Shown: positions 44,527 to 56,711 of the stretch, one piece after another
Numbering within the stretch: the first letter of the stretch is position 1
Layout of the letters: every line of letters begins with the position of its first letter
Assembly: GCA_028386065.3 (NCBI GenBank)
Contig: JAKUCV010001722.1
Span: 50,627-114,626, forward strand
DNA from: Turnera subulata
Taxonomy: Eukaryota > Streptophyta > Magnoliopsida > Malpighiales > Passifloraceae
Length of the DNA stretch: 64,000 nucleotides
Direction of reading: 5' to 3'
Notes under the pieces: generated by a model
What the model saw: only the letters and a program-made list of their open reading frames with translations
The model's database searches: none
What the model was told of the DNA's origin: nothing
Translations under genes and position numbers: made by a program

Positions 44527-47080
44527 ATGAAGACAAACACGGGAAAAGGAAAAGCCTTTAGACAAACCCCCACAAAACAAAAACCACCAAAACTGCCTGC
44601 ACCTCCAAAAGGAAGAACGAAGATTGCTGCAGCAAAACCTATCTTCAAGAAGTCTTCGACACCGGAAAAGAGAAAGGGGAAGGATTCTGGAGCAAGTGCA
44701 AGCCTTGAACTCACTTCACCAAAAAGAGAGGCCGCTGTCCAAATCGACAAACTCAAGCTTGGTCCACAGTCTGAGTCTGCACAATACAAAGAAGCCATGG
44801 TGCCTCCAAAGGAAGGTCTAACTCCAAAGCTCATGACTTCAATCTTGAAGAAATACCACCAGGTAATATCCTTGAAACTGGGGTTATGACATCTGCTCCT
44901 TTTAGTGTTCGTGTTTCAAGTTCTGGGGAGATTTATGTTTCTGAGAAAACTATATTAGGATCCCTAGAAACAAAATCAGATGCTGAAAATATTGTTGTTG
45001 ATACTGTTGTTGTGAGTGTTGAAAAAGGGGCTAAATCTAGTGAAAAGATTAAATCTTTGGCTGAATCGAGATCTGTTAATGGAGGTTCTAGTTCCTCAAA
45101 AACCAAAAATGATGTGTTGTCTAAGTTTGTAAGAACATTGGTGCCACCTCCGGGAATAGATGCTGAGGATTTTTATGTTTAAAAGATGAAGCAACTAAGG
45201 GGAGTCCTAAATAATCTGAAGGAAGGCTCTGATGATGCGAATAGAGGAGATTTGGCTGCAGTGCGAGCCAAATCTACAAGTCCTGTGAAAAGGAGTTTAG
45301 CTGACGCTGAGACCAGATCTGTAGATCCAAAGACAGCAGAAGCAGTTGGAAAGAGTGCAGAGAAAGTTGATGAAATCCCTCTCGGGATTCCAATCTCAGA
45401 AGATGATGTTGAAGCCAAGAATGATTTGGTTCAAGCTGTAGAGATTGGAAGAGAAGCGGCTAAAAAGGCAGAAGAAGAGACTGCTGAAAATCAAAGCCTG
45501 CTTCCTGAAGAGAAGGATGAAAATGTGATGTCAGAAGGAGATTTGGCTCAACAAGAGACCAAATCTGATGTTGAGAAAGTTGTTCCAGAAACTGAAGCAG
45601 AGAAGAAGGCTGAGAGCTCAAAAACCAAATCTGATGCACCCAGTTCAAAACTGCCGAAGCACTTATCTCAAACTCCAACAACTCAAACATCAAGAGCTCA
45701 ACTTGTCAGGCCAAGCACACATGCACAAACGGTGTTCGGAAGAGGAGGAAAGAAGCTTGGAGAGATAATTGTTGAAGTAGAATCCGATTAAGATCAAAGT
45801 GAGAATTCACCGATTGATGATGGTGACTAGAGCTCCAAAAAGAGAAAGAGGAGTGATGCAGACAAAGAGAAATTAGATGATGATTTGGCTGATGATGAGC
45901 CAAATAACAGTAACCAGGAACCAGATGAGAGCGACAAGGCACAGAAGTTTGAGGATGAACCAAAGAATGAAAGCGGTTCAGACAAGGAAAGGTCTGGTGA
46001 TGAGTTTGATAAAGGAGATGACCATGATGTTGAGAAAGACAAAGAAGAGGAAGATGACAAAGAGCAAGAAGTTGAGGAGGAATCTGAAAAGAAGAAAGAA
46101 ACTACTCCAACTCCAACCAAAAGAAAGCTCAAGGCTCTAACTAAGTCCGGAACAAGCAAAAGAGTCAAGAAGAGATACTTCACTCATACTCCTACCTGCA
46201 CTGTGGAACTGACTAACTTTGAAGGAATTGGTGTAGCAAAGTTGTTGAGAGATGCTAAGCTCACCACTTTGGTCACCTTGAAGGAACAAGGGTATGAAAC
46301 ATTGATGAAGGATTTCAATGACAAGAAGACTGTGGAGTATGGGAATAATGGTCAGCTTACTTGCATCAAAACGAAGATAAAAGGGAAGAAGATTATAGTG
46401 ACAGTCGAGATGATCTGTGACTTGTTGAAGATGAAGCCGGGCAAGATAAAGTTCTATGATTCTGCTTCTGGAACTCCAATTAATATCCCGAGGACCCCTG
46501 TCACTCCAAGTAGAATCAGCTTCTTTCTGGGAGTACCAAATCTGGTAATTACAACTCCTTGAAGCCAAGAGAGAGGGCTCTAATGTATACTCTTACTAGG
46601 ATCATCATGCCAAGGAAGAATTCTCGCACCATGATCCAAAAACCTGATCAATGGATCATTGCTTGCCTTATTGAGAAATCTTCTATCTGCTTTGGCACTC
46701 TCATTCTCCATCACATGGGTATCTACAAGGAACACTCTCATGGTGCACTCATTACCTTGTTGGCTAAATAGTTGAAGATTAAGCCCACTACTAAGGACAA
46801 GCCGATTAGGCTCAAAGAAATCGATGCTGATACTCTGGTCAAGATGACTATCAAGCAAAATTCAGAAGGGGAATACTCTGTGACAAAATCTGGAGCCGGA
46901 AAGGATCACAAGCTTGAGGAACTGAATGCTTTGGTTATAGGAATGAAGGATGAGATCAGTGAGCTGAAGGAAGAATTTGGTTCCATGAGGAGCCAAATGA
47001 AGAAGTTCCAGACCAAGACATTTGAGAAGCTTGACCAAATCGTTGCTGCTCTGACTCAAAATGATTCTGATGAAGATTGA
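44527..47080 (+). pseudogene. F third ORF, nearly full length
   Basis: It starts at ATG 44527 (MKTNTGKGKAFRQTPTKQKP). The head is basic (to about 44870). One shift near 44880 leads into a long acidic middle (44886-46150) rich in Glu, Lys and Asp. A conserved region follows (46180-46560: FTHTPTCTVELTNFEGIGVA, SRISFFLGVPN). After a shift at about 46560 comes RERALMYTLTRIIMPRKN, then a coiled-coil end LEELNALVIGMKDEISELKE finishing QNDSDED at 47080. In-frame stops lie near 45181, 45789, 45827 and 46769. The domain around 46580-46770 is the putative plant transposon protein type. Low-complexity acidic composition suggests a disordered middle. Its role in the element is unknown. Confidence 0.8.
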
Positions 47081-47746
47081 TGCTCCATAGATCTGATGCT
47101 CTTAGGTCATGCATTGCATTCCCATCTTCATTTTAGCTAAGTACTTTTTATAACTATTCTACCTATGGTTTGTATCACTTGAATATTTAGCTTGCTTTTG
47201 GATATTTAGTTTCTTATGCTTTCGGATATTTGTCTTTGAAATTATGGTTATCATCCACCCTGGTTTTATTGTGCTTTCTTTTGCTGATGACAAAAGGGGG
47301 AGTTATATGTTTATTTTATTGATGCGGTATACCTTGTGATTATTTTCTGATGCAGGGAACAATATTTGGCTCAGCCAAATATGATTGCTATGTTATTTGC
47401 GCTTATAATGCAGGAAAAGATTTGGCTTTATAAAAAAAAAAAATCCAAATGATAATCTTGATATACAAGATATATGAATATGAAAATTTTGGGAATGAAA
47501 TCATAAGTATACTGTGCTTATATTAAGGGGGAGCTACTAGCAAAAAGCCTTAAGCAAATTTTTAAGTATACTATACACAAACGTAGGGGGAGCATTTGGC
47601 TGGTTGAATGAGCCAAATGAATGTGTTAAATTTTTTTGTAATTATGCCCATGAATGAGGGAGAGTTTATTTATCTGTTTATCTTATTTTAACCACTATTC
47701 ATGGCAGAATTGACAACATGTTTGTCATCATCAAAAAAGGAGAGAT
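47081..47746 (+). mobile_element. F 3' noncoding region and polypurine tract
   Basis: There is no gene here. It carries AAAAGGGGGAG (47293-47303) and GGGGGAG stretches at about 47527 and 47586, and a final purine tract AAAAAAGGAGAGAT directly before the LTR. Perfect hairpins occur at 47362-47382 (ATATTTGGC/GCCAAATAT) and 47593-47619 (CATTTGGCT/AGCCAAATG). Confidence 0.75.
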
Positions 47747-49653
47747 TATTAGCCTAAACATGTGATTAAGGGCTTAATTAAGTAATTAATTAAGATTAAT
47801 CTTGTTTAGTAATTTTATGATGATTATTCAATGACAATTATATTATCTTGATGATTAACAAACATTTTGGCAAGCCTTGTGTGCTTTTATCATTGGAAGA
47901 AAAAATTGGTTTCTGGCAGAAACCAAATCCTGGAACATTTGGCTTCATTGCATTGATCAAAAGGTCACTTTCTGGGCAGTTGGCATTGTGGTCCCAAAAG
48001 TTACTGCAAGTGGTCCAAGAAAGTGGTTGACATTAAAGCTACTGCACTATCCGTTATGCTTGCTCTCCATGGGTCAGAAAAAGATCAGAGAAGTGGTCCT
48101 CACATCCTCTCTCACCTTTGGAAGAATTAGTGGTCCTCACTTTCCATTTATGGAAGCTTTTTTAAGAGAGAACATTTTTGCCCAAGAAATATCCAGATCT
48201 GGCTCATCTAATGGACAGTTTTATTTAATGAAGCAAGAAGTCAACTCGGCTGCCACCTGGACGATTATTACCCGTTGAGAAACACCTCTCCCCATCCTTA
48301 GAATCTATAAATAGAGGAATGAAGCCTCACAATAACTCAACCTAGCCATTCAAGAGATTCTAAGTTGAGAAAAGAGCTTACCTTGAGAGAATTCTTTATG
48401 CTTAATTTGTTCAACTTCTTGAGTGAGTCACTCTTGAAGCTTTGCCTTGTGAAAGGTTGTAATCAGCAGGATTAGGGGTTAATCTTGTTGGGTAGACAAA
48501 GCTAGGTTCAGCTTTGGGTTAGGTTTGGCAAGTTAAGCCCGCAAAAACCTTGTGTACCATAGGTTATTTGGCTCGCGTGTAAAAGCCAAATTACAAGATA
48601 GTTTAGAAATCCTAAAGGGGAGGCTTTTAGGTAGTGGATGTACTCGTGAGTGAGGAACCACTATAAATTGCTTGTGTCCTTTGCTTTTCTGTCTTCATTA
48701 TCACATTTCCATTTAGTCTTTGCTTTTCTGCCTTTATTATCGCATTTCCATTTAGTTTCGCTTACTGGGCATTTGGGACTGTGGTCCCAAAAATTACTAC
48801 AAGTGGTCAAAGAAAGTGGTTGACATTAAAGCTACTGCACTAACCGTTATGCTTGCTCTCCATGGGTCAGAAAAAGATCAGAGAAGTGGTCCTCACATCC
48901 TCTCTCACCTCTGGAAGAATTAGTGGTCTGCACTTTCTATTTATGGAAACTTTTTGAAAAGAGAAGATTTCTGCCCAAGAAATATCCAGATCTGACTCAT
49001 CTACTAGACAGTTTTATTTAATGAAGCAAGAAGTTAACTTCACTGCAACCTGGACGATTATTAGCCGTTGAGAAACACCTCTCCCTAACCTTAGAATCTA
49101 CAAATAGAGGATTGAAGCGTCACAGCAACTCAACCTAGCCAATCAAGAGATTTTAAGTTGAGAAAAGAGCTTACCTTGAGAGATATTCTTTATGCTTAAT
49201 TTGTGTAACATCTTGAGTGAATCATTCTTGAAGCTTTGCCTTGTGAAAGGTTGTAATCAGCAGGATTAGAGGTTAATCTTGTTTGGTAGACAAAGCTAGG
49301 TTCAGCTTTGGGTTAGGTTTAGCAAGTTAAGGCCGCAAAAATTTGTGTACCATAGGTTATTTGGCTTGCCTGCAAAAGCCAAATTAGTGGATAGTTTAGA
49401 AATCCTAAAGGGGGACCTTTAGGTAGTGGATGTACTCCTGAGTGGGAACCACTATAAATTGCTTGTGTTCTTTGCTTTTTTCTCTTCATTATCGCATTTC
49501 TATTTAGTTTCACATTTGGCTTCAGTGTCGAACCAAATCTCAAAAAATCCAAAAAAGAGGAAGAGCTAATTCAACACCAACCCCCACCCCTCCCACCAAA
49601 CCCACCCCCCCACCCCCCCCTTCCCATCTCTCTTAGCCTTCTTTGGGCCAACA
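47747..49653 (+). mobile_element. 3' LTR of F with a 793-bp internal tandem duplication
   Basis: It starts TATTAGCCTAAACATG (TG decayed to TA) directly after the purine tract and ends CTTAGCCTTCTTTGGGCCAACA, similar to the S1 and A LTR ends (CTTAGGCACTTTTGGGCCTACA). Removing one duplicated copy leaves about 1.11 kb, the same size as the S1 and A LTRs. Confidence 0.78.
47966..49515 (+). repeat. Tandem duplication inside the F LTR, period 793 bp
   Basis: GTGGTCCCAAAA occurs at 47988 and 48781. From there the text repeats through the TATA-like CTATAAATAGAGGA region, GTAGACAAAGCTAGGTTCAG and CATTTCCATTTAGT. The copies differ by scattered substitutions and small indels, so the duplication is not recent. 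Confidence 0.85.
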
Positions 49654-49740
49654 ATCATAATATCCCCATTTTGGGTGAGGATATGGTATGCCCCTTCTTT
49701 TTGCAAATATGTGCCATCTAAAGATTTGAGCATGCCATGC
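49654..49740. other. Flank of F, left arm of a MITE insertion site
   Basis: This is unassigned sequence, CCCCATTTTGGGTGAGGATA and onward. With the MITE removed it joins 50381 onward. It presumably belongs to the internal region of C, into which F would then have inserted, but I see no direct homology to prove that. Confidence 0.4.
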
Positions 49741-50373
49741 CTAGGGATGGCAAAAATTTCCAATGTCCTGGGGATCCGCGGGGATTCCCCGCCGTGGAGA
49801 TGGGGACGGGGACGATTATTGACCTGTGGGGATGGGGATGGGGAGGATTTTCAACCCGAGACTAATTTGGGAATAGGGATGGAGATCATAGCACCAGCCC
49901 CGCGGGTATCCGCAAATATATAAAATGACCATTTTACCCCTCTAGTTAATACTCCATATAGGATTTTTAGTCATTTTGTTCAAATACAAAACAAAAAAGA
50001 AAAAGAATAATATAATATAGACCACAAATTCTACTAAATTCACTTACTTTTATTGTATTTTCAATTATCATCTTGGTTATATTTTAAATTTTTGTGGTAA
50101 TATGTAGTGTTAGATAGTAATATATAATTTGTATTTACATTATGTATTTTGTAATGGCTTGGAACTAAAGTTCAACCTTTCTTGTAAATATTTAAACATG
50201 ATCAATTTGAGTCGCGGGGACCCGTGGTGATCCGCGAGGAGTGCAGGAAGCGGGGATGGGGACAAAATTCCCCCCGCCGCGGGAAATGGGGATGGGGATG
50301 GGAATAGTTTTAGGTCACGGGGATGGGGGGGATTCCTTCACCCACACAATCCCCGCCCCGCTGCCATCCCTAG
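49741..50373. mobile_element. Second type of hAT-like MITE (633 bp)
   Basis: Perfect terminal inverted repeats CTAGGGATGGC...GCCATCCCTAG, flanked by GCCATGC at 49734-49740 and 50374-50380 (7 bp; 8 bp if the border is shifted by one). Both subterminal regions are filled with GGGGATGGGGA/GGGGATCCGCGG repeats, and the core is AT-rich. It encodes no protein. The TIR and duplication size fit hAT, but it is a different family from the MITE at 12360. Confidence 0.85.
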
Positions 50374-50500
50374 GCCATGCCCCTCCAGTTATCAACCCTG
50401 GGAAACGTAAGTCTACACCAAGTGATCTATTTATGTTGTTGTCATCTTCATTGATCATTTTTCCTCAACCAAGTCTACCTTATCAAGGAATTCATGTAAA

Positions 50501-50831
50501 TGATGCATGAGCATGTCTAAGTGTGTCGTCTTTTAATACATGGAGATGCCCCTAGTTTCTATATGTGAGTGCCATGACATGTTTTCCCTCCCTTCCCTGT
50601 TATTCTTCTGTTCTCTTCTCCTCCTCTCTCCCTCTTTTCCCTCGATTTTTCTATTTTCTCTCCCCTCTATCCTCGAATGCAAGTGCCATCTACTTCTACA
50701 TGTATGGATGCAAGTGCAATCTATCTCTACATGATACGTTTGGATGCAAGTGCCATGTATGGATGTAAATGCAATCTCATTCCCATATGGTGCATTCGGA
50801 TGCAAGTGCCCCTAGTATGATGCATGAGCAT
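50501..50831. repeat. 303-bp insert between 14-bp direct repeats
   Basis: TGATGCATGAGCAT occurs exactly at 50501-50514 and 50818-50831. The sequence between contains five or so variants of GGATGCAAGTGCCAT and a pyrimidine-rich run. A 14-bp duplication could mark a retroposon-like insertion, but no poly(A) tail or Pol III boxes are clear. Confidence 0.45.
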
Positions 50832-53084
50832 TGAAAATCATTCGAGCTAAGAGGAAAGTTAAGCCATTTGAGAAAAAATAAGTTATCCCATCAGAATCAC
50901 AAAAGCTTCTAAGAGACGAATTCCCAATGATTATGAACTCAATCATTTCAATTGTTAGCTAGGACCCCACAAGTGAACATTCCTTGTTGAAAAGGTTTAA
51001 TGGATGAAGACCCATAAAGTGAAATCAATAGATGAGTGGATACCCCTTCAGAAATAGATGGAGGCGGTGTGCCTAGAAGCTTGTTCATGACTAAACAATT
51101 GAATTGTCTTCAAGGTGATGTTGTCTTCCCCATGAATGCCCCTTGTCATTGGCTACTATCCCCATTTCTCCCTTAGCCTTAACTTTTGCCTAGGCCGTCC
51201 GTGTGGGTTTTCAACCTAGCAGGCTTGTCCTAACTTTTGCCTAGACCGCGCTTTCAGATTTTCCACCTAGCGGACCTCTTTTTTCTTTTTCCTTTTTTTC
51301 TTTTCTCCTCGTGGGCATAACAACCATATGCGTAGAATACTAAGATCACAAAGTTTGGGCGAGAAGGAAATCACTTGGGTTGGGTATTCGCAGGCGACTA
51401 ATGGAGAGGTGAAACTTTCAACCTTAATCGAGAACCATCTAGCTGAGCTATGTCTAAGAGACTATTGGAGAGATGTGCTTCATGATGACTTGATTCAAAA
51501 CTAGTTTCTGGAGACAGACAGACTTGACTAACATCTACAACTTTATGAGCCTAAACTACATGTCCGAAGAAGGGGCCTTATGACTATAAAAGAGACCCGA
51601 ATACAATTAACAGTGTGGTGTGCGTATCTAGCAATGACCCCAATCTTTCCATTGAATCAATCTGGAACATAATTTATAGACTGAGCCTGTTGCCGGATTA
51701 CCTACGTATCTGTGGATGTGGTGTTTGGCTTGAGGTATTTGTCAGGTTCGGTGTTTGGTTTGAGGCATTTAATGCGATAGGTCAGATGGGGGAACACTTG
51801 TCTTCTTTATTATGATTTCTTTCTCTCTTCTCGGTTTCTGATGATGGATAATGAATCAACATTTGGGCACCAAGGTCACTTCCTTTCCTCACCTTTCTCC
51901 CTCACTTTTTTCTTTTTTTTTTCTCTCCTCTTTTTCTCTTTTGTTCTTTATTGTTTGAGTGGATGACATCTCCTTTAAGCAAGTGCAGTTAGACATAACT
52001 CACTTGGAAACCAGATTCATTTTTTGGGAAGCCATTTTTCTAGACAAGTGTTCACGGTGGATGTGATGGAATCAACATGGAGTTCATGTGGGGTGACTCA
52101 GGTGTCAACATGGGTATATGTTTGAAGGCTAGTGCAGGTGAGTATTTAGGAATCAGCTAGGATTAATCGAATATATATGTTAGGTAGGGTAAGATTACAT
52201 CCACAGAGTCAGGTCTTTGTAGTTCGTTTTATGGTCCCCCAGATTAATCCAATGAAATATCATGAAGTCGTTCACACTTTCCATATATACACAGAAGATA
52301 AGGAAATTAGAGTTTTATTCCTTATGTGAAAAATCAAAGCACAAACAATGACATTGTTGATTATTGGACGTAGAATTTAGCTATTGCCCCTTTTGATTCG
52401 ACTTAACCTTTGGACTCTAAAGAGCAATTACCCCTCTTCTCCCAATTCTTTATGGTTATTCTGTCCACACTTAGCAATTTGACCTATAGTTTCTGGTTGA
52501 CTCTCACTTGCACTTCTTGTTCATCCCTTGAAATGCATCATCTCCACTGTCATCTTCATCATCATCTCTTAACCCTCCCCATTGCCTTCTCATCTTGTCT
52601 CCGTCATCGTTCTCACTGTCATCCTCATTGTGTCCCAATTGTTGGGGCTCGCACCTTGTTCATTTGAGAAGGCCCAATGGAAATGTCCCCACTCGATACC
52701 CAGCTTTGCTCATCAGCTCAACTTGTTAATTTAACCCCCAATCATGTGGTTCTTCTCTCAACTTCTCATCTTGGCTCATCAATTCGACTCACAAATAGAA
52801 ACTGGGGTTTACATCACCAACCTTGAATAAGGTCCAATCGAGTCACCTCATCTCACCTCTCATACTATAAATACTAAGGCTTACATCTCCTTTCACAAGA
52901 AGGCCCAAATATCAGCTCTTTCCATTCCTCGTCCCCTCACAATACCTCAACTCATCTCATCTTCTCCCTGTGCTCTTCTTCCTTATCTCTCCCCAAAATC
53001 AGGATTCACATTTCTTCCCATGAGAAGGCCCCCTCGATTTGTCTTAGCTTGTATACTCAACTCTCATCAGTTTTGGCTCACCTT

Positions 53085-53600
53085 TGCATCCCGGTTCCTC
53101 GGCTTCCCAACTCGGCATCTCAATTTGACAACTCGACTCGGCTACCCCCCTTGGTTTCCCAACCCATTTCATCAACTTGGCTCACCGACTCGGCTCATCA
53201 ACTTGAATTATCAGTTTGGCTCCTCGGCTCAGCTCATCAACCCGGTTCATCAACTCAGCTTCTCATTATGGCTCATCAACTTGGCTTATCGGTTCGGCTC
53301 CTCGGCTTGGCTCATCAACCCGATTCCCCAACTCAACTTCTCTCTTTGGCTCATCAACTGGGTTTGCGAATAAAAATCAGGGCTTACATCTTCCCCCATG
53401 GGAGAACACCCAGACTTGCATCTCCTCTCACGAGAAAATCTAATGGTAATGTCTCAGCCCGTCGACTTAGCTCATCGCCTTCCACTCGACACCTCAACTA
53501 TATTCATCAACTCGACTTGTCAACTTGACCCCACGGCTCAGCTCTTCAACTCGATTCTTCAGCTCGGCTTCTCATCTTGGTTTATCAACTCAGTTCATAA
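53085..53600. repeat. Degenerate GGCTCATCAACTCGGCT minisatellite
   Basis: Units such as TTGGCTCATCAACTCGG and TCGGCTCCTCGGCT recur about 20 times at 15-20 bp spacing with many substitutions. The short frames reading through it are simple repeats of S, T, H and Q-rich residues and not genes. Confidence 0.75.
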
Positions 53601-54886
53601 GTAAAAATCGGGGCCTGCATCAACGTTCTTGAGGAAGGCCCAATCAGGTTACCGTCTCTCACCTCTCTTACCATAATTATTGGGGCTTACATCTCCTCTC
53701 ACGAGAAGGCCCAACCAGGTCATCCCATCTCACTTCTTCTGCCATAAATATTGGGGCTTACATCTCCTCTCACAAGAAGGCCCAAAGTCATCTCAGTGTC
53801 TTGAGTTGATGCTTCGTCACTGCCTTTGCCTTCTTCCCACCTTTCACCTCAGAATACCTCTATGACTTCCAATGTCTTCACCATCTCCCTGTCTACTGAG
53901 ATTCATCGCCATGTGATGTATCCATCATCCCTAATATCTTCACCATCCCCTTCGAATCAAGTCACTACCCACCCATGGTGTCCTAAGGGTTCAATTCTAA
54001 TGATAGAGTTCATGGTCATCAAGGATCCTAAACTCAAGCTTTGTTTTCTTCCAAGACATTTGAAATCGGAGTGTGATGGGATACAGTCGCAAAACATTTT
54101 TTCAATTCTTCCAGAAGGTATATATCTCATGAAGACTCAGGTTCAAAAGGGTTGGACATTGAAAGATGAGACACCCTAGCTCGAATTCGTTTTTGTGCTT
54201 TGAAAAACATGTGATGCAATGCCAAATGTATGCAGGTGTGAATTCGCTAAGATAAGGTACACCGATTGAACATAGACGTCAACTGGGGAAACAACACCAA
54301 AATTTTATCATCGGCTTAAACATGTATACTTACTCCCCTAGGGTCCGTTTACTAGACTTATCAATTCACAGTACGCAATATAGCACCCTACGCAGAGTTA
54401 GCACGGCGGGCCCAACGAAATTTCTTTTACTATACAATTTCCTATATAAATTTTTATTTTTTTGGTTTATTGAAATAAAAGTACCCTATTTACAAACACT
54501 CGAATCCACAACAATAATCACCCAAATGCACGTACCACTTATTGGTTCAATAAGCATGAGATGCTCAGGGTATGTAGCTGGTTGGGGGCTAGAGATTGCT
54601 GCTAGGGAATAGGTTGACCTACTCACATGTGATAATGGATATTGCGTGAGGTCCAAGGCCCATTAATCCCCATGATTGCTAAGCATCGAGAAACGGGTTT
54701 GCTCAAGCCACTATCGCTTAAGAAAAGCATGTAGCAGACTCGGATTCCCTCGTCCTCTTACGGCAGAGGCTTCACATCAATCATCATGAATGCAAGGCAC
54801 TTACGATGACTTGTAAAAAGGCATATAGAATTCAACGATTGCACAAAGTTTCCTAAACCCTCAGAATCCCCAGTGGAGTCGCCAGT

Positions 54887-56212
54887 TGTGAAGACCCGAC
54901 CCAAAATCACTCGGGCCTCCTCACCTATACCTTACATCTTCTTCTTAACCAACACCCAATATCTTTGGAGTCGCCACCCAAATTCTATTATAAGGAAAAA
55001 TTTGGGAAAAATCTTTCCAGAGAGTCCAAGATGACAACAATCCAACTTCTGGAACTCGAGATATGAATTGTTTTCTGCGACTGCCCGCATCAGATCCTTC
55101 TACCTGAATTCTCCACCTTCTTGGCTCCTAGATTGCTTTTGATTGCTTCCTCCTCTTGATCTCCTCTCTATGTTCACTTTTTGGCTTCTTTCTTGATGCT
55201 ATCCCATGAAATTTCTCCAGAGTTTCTGCCTATAGAAATATTTCTAGGCTTGGAGAGGTAGAGTTTCTCCAAGCAACAAAGCTTATGTGGGTTTGTGTGT
55301 AATGAGAGATTGATCCCCTTGAATGTTAATTAGAGGTCCTATTTATAGAGGTCTGGGAGTACAAGGGTCGTGCATCTCTTAATGGTCAAGATTTTGGCCT
55401 AAGATCTAGGCCAAAACCGTGTAGGATAGAATTAGAAACAAAATCGGGCAAAAAATCAGTTTTTGGGCACCCATGACCGTCAGGCTCGGCGGTCATCACT
55501 TGGATGACAGCCAGGCCCGGTGGTCGTCACTCCATGACCGCCAGGAGCCGGGGGTCATCCCGAGATGACTGCCCGGCTCTTCTGGTTTTACGCGTTGTTT
55601 CCTTTTTTGGTCCCCAATCCCCTTAATTCTGCCCTAATTTGATCTAACCGTGTAATCAACCCCTAATCATCCCAGAGAAATCCTCTTTTCTTGATTAGTA
55701 CTCCCCCTAATCATCTCCTAATTGATTGATTCACATTAACATCCCCATTTTATGCAAAATCAAGTCAAAAACACATTTACCATTTAAGGATGATTTAACT
55801 CTGATTTATCCACGAAAATTAGAGCTAAAATTAGTCTGCAAATAATGTGTTTATGGGCCAATCAACTCTGGAAAAATCATTTCTCATTAATTTGGACTTC
55901 TAAATTCAGTCCTAACCCATAAATAAATCATCTCAATATAATTGGGTTGAAAATAAATAAGAAAGCCCAAGCAATGAAATAAAATATATTTTAGTGCATT
56001 AGACCTTAACATATTTTTGTCCTAAAATTAAATCATCCCATCAATCCTAGAGTTCAAACAGATAAAGGATAAATTTACTAAAATATATCTATTCTACTAA
56101 ATTAAATTCTTATCATGCCCTAACCCAAGACCAAATCATCTCATTAATCCTAAGATTCAAGCATGTTTAAAATCCAAATTAGAAGAACATGGGTCAAATT
56201 TGGATGTTCACA
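54887..56212 (-). mobile_element. 5' LTR of C (E-family, 1.3 kb)
   Basis: The plus strand runs from TGTGAAGACCCGACCC to AATTTGGATGTTCACA. It shares the minus-strand TATA box (plus 55340-55347), the leader hairpin (55248-55274) and a GGCGGTCATC/GATGACCGCC cluster (55475-55570) with E and B. It is followed by GCCAC, where the noncoding sequence of copia element H begins. The left partner LTR is absent. Confidence 0.83.
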
Positions 56213-56711
56213 GCCACATTCCTTTTCGCTTCCTTTTCCCTCCTCTTTTGGATTCTTCAATTGATGCTCATTAAAGCCCACAATTATTCAGCTACGATTC
56301 CTTCCATTTAATTTTTTATTAATGCCCTTATAACCTTATTTTTGCCGAAAATCACATCTTCTCTTCTCCACACGCAATATGCTTTTCAAAGGTCGTGCCA
56401 GAATGAACCAAATCAGACCTGCAGTTCACTTTTTGGTTTCCTCTTCCTTTCACTTTTATATTCTTAAGATGAGGATCATTTAGAGACCCCCTTGCAAGTT
56501 GCATTTAGAGGTGCCAAATCAATTTCATTGCACCAAGAAGATTCTAACCTTTCAGCACTTTTCACCTCCTTTTCTTCCTCCTTTAGTATGCTCGATAAGA
56601 ACCACATGAGTCCTTTTCTTTGACATATTATCACCACCCTTACATATGCCTAGCGAAGTGTGTGAGTGTGATGCATGATTCAGAAAAAATTAAGGAACAA
56701 TGTCACCTAAT
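56213..56711 (-). mobile_element. H noncoding region after RNase H
   Basis: This AT-rich sequence without genes sits where SIRE-like elements have the spacer between RNase H and the third ORF. It is cut on the left by C. I see no coding signal in it. Confidence 0.55.

Larger units (their letters stand above)
50374..54886 (-). mobile_element. Noncoding internal region of C (E/B family), left end undefined
   Basis: No coding frame is recognisable on either strand. From about 52700 to 54886 it matches B (18890-19870, 28467-28647) and the leader of E (15000-15340). It ends with a PBS on the minus strand (plus 54867-54884). 51600-51720 has CCGGATTACCTACGTATC, a motif type also seen in E near 11160. 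50832-52670 shows only AT-rich and T-rich text. C has no gag or pol here and no visible left LTR. Confidence 0.6.

Noticed and set aside
49566..49763. Minus-strand frame spanning the F LTR end and the MITE border.
   Set aside because: It crosses two element boundaries and is glycine/tryptophan-rich from a C-run, so it is artefactual.
53020..53604. Long overlapping frames in two phases rich in Ser, His and Leu.
   Set aside because: They are translations of the GGCTCATCAACTCGG minisatellite; all phases stay open because of the repeat composition.
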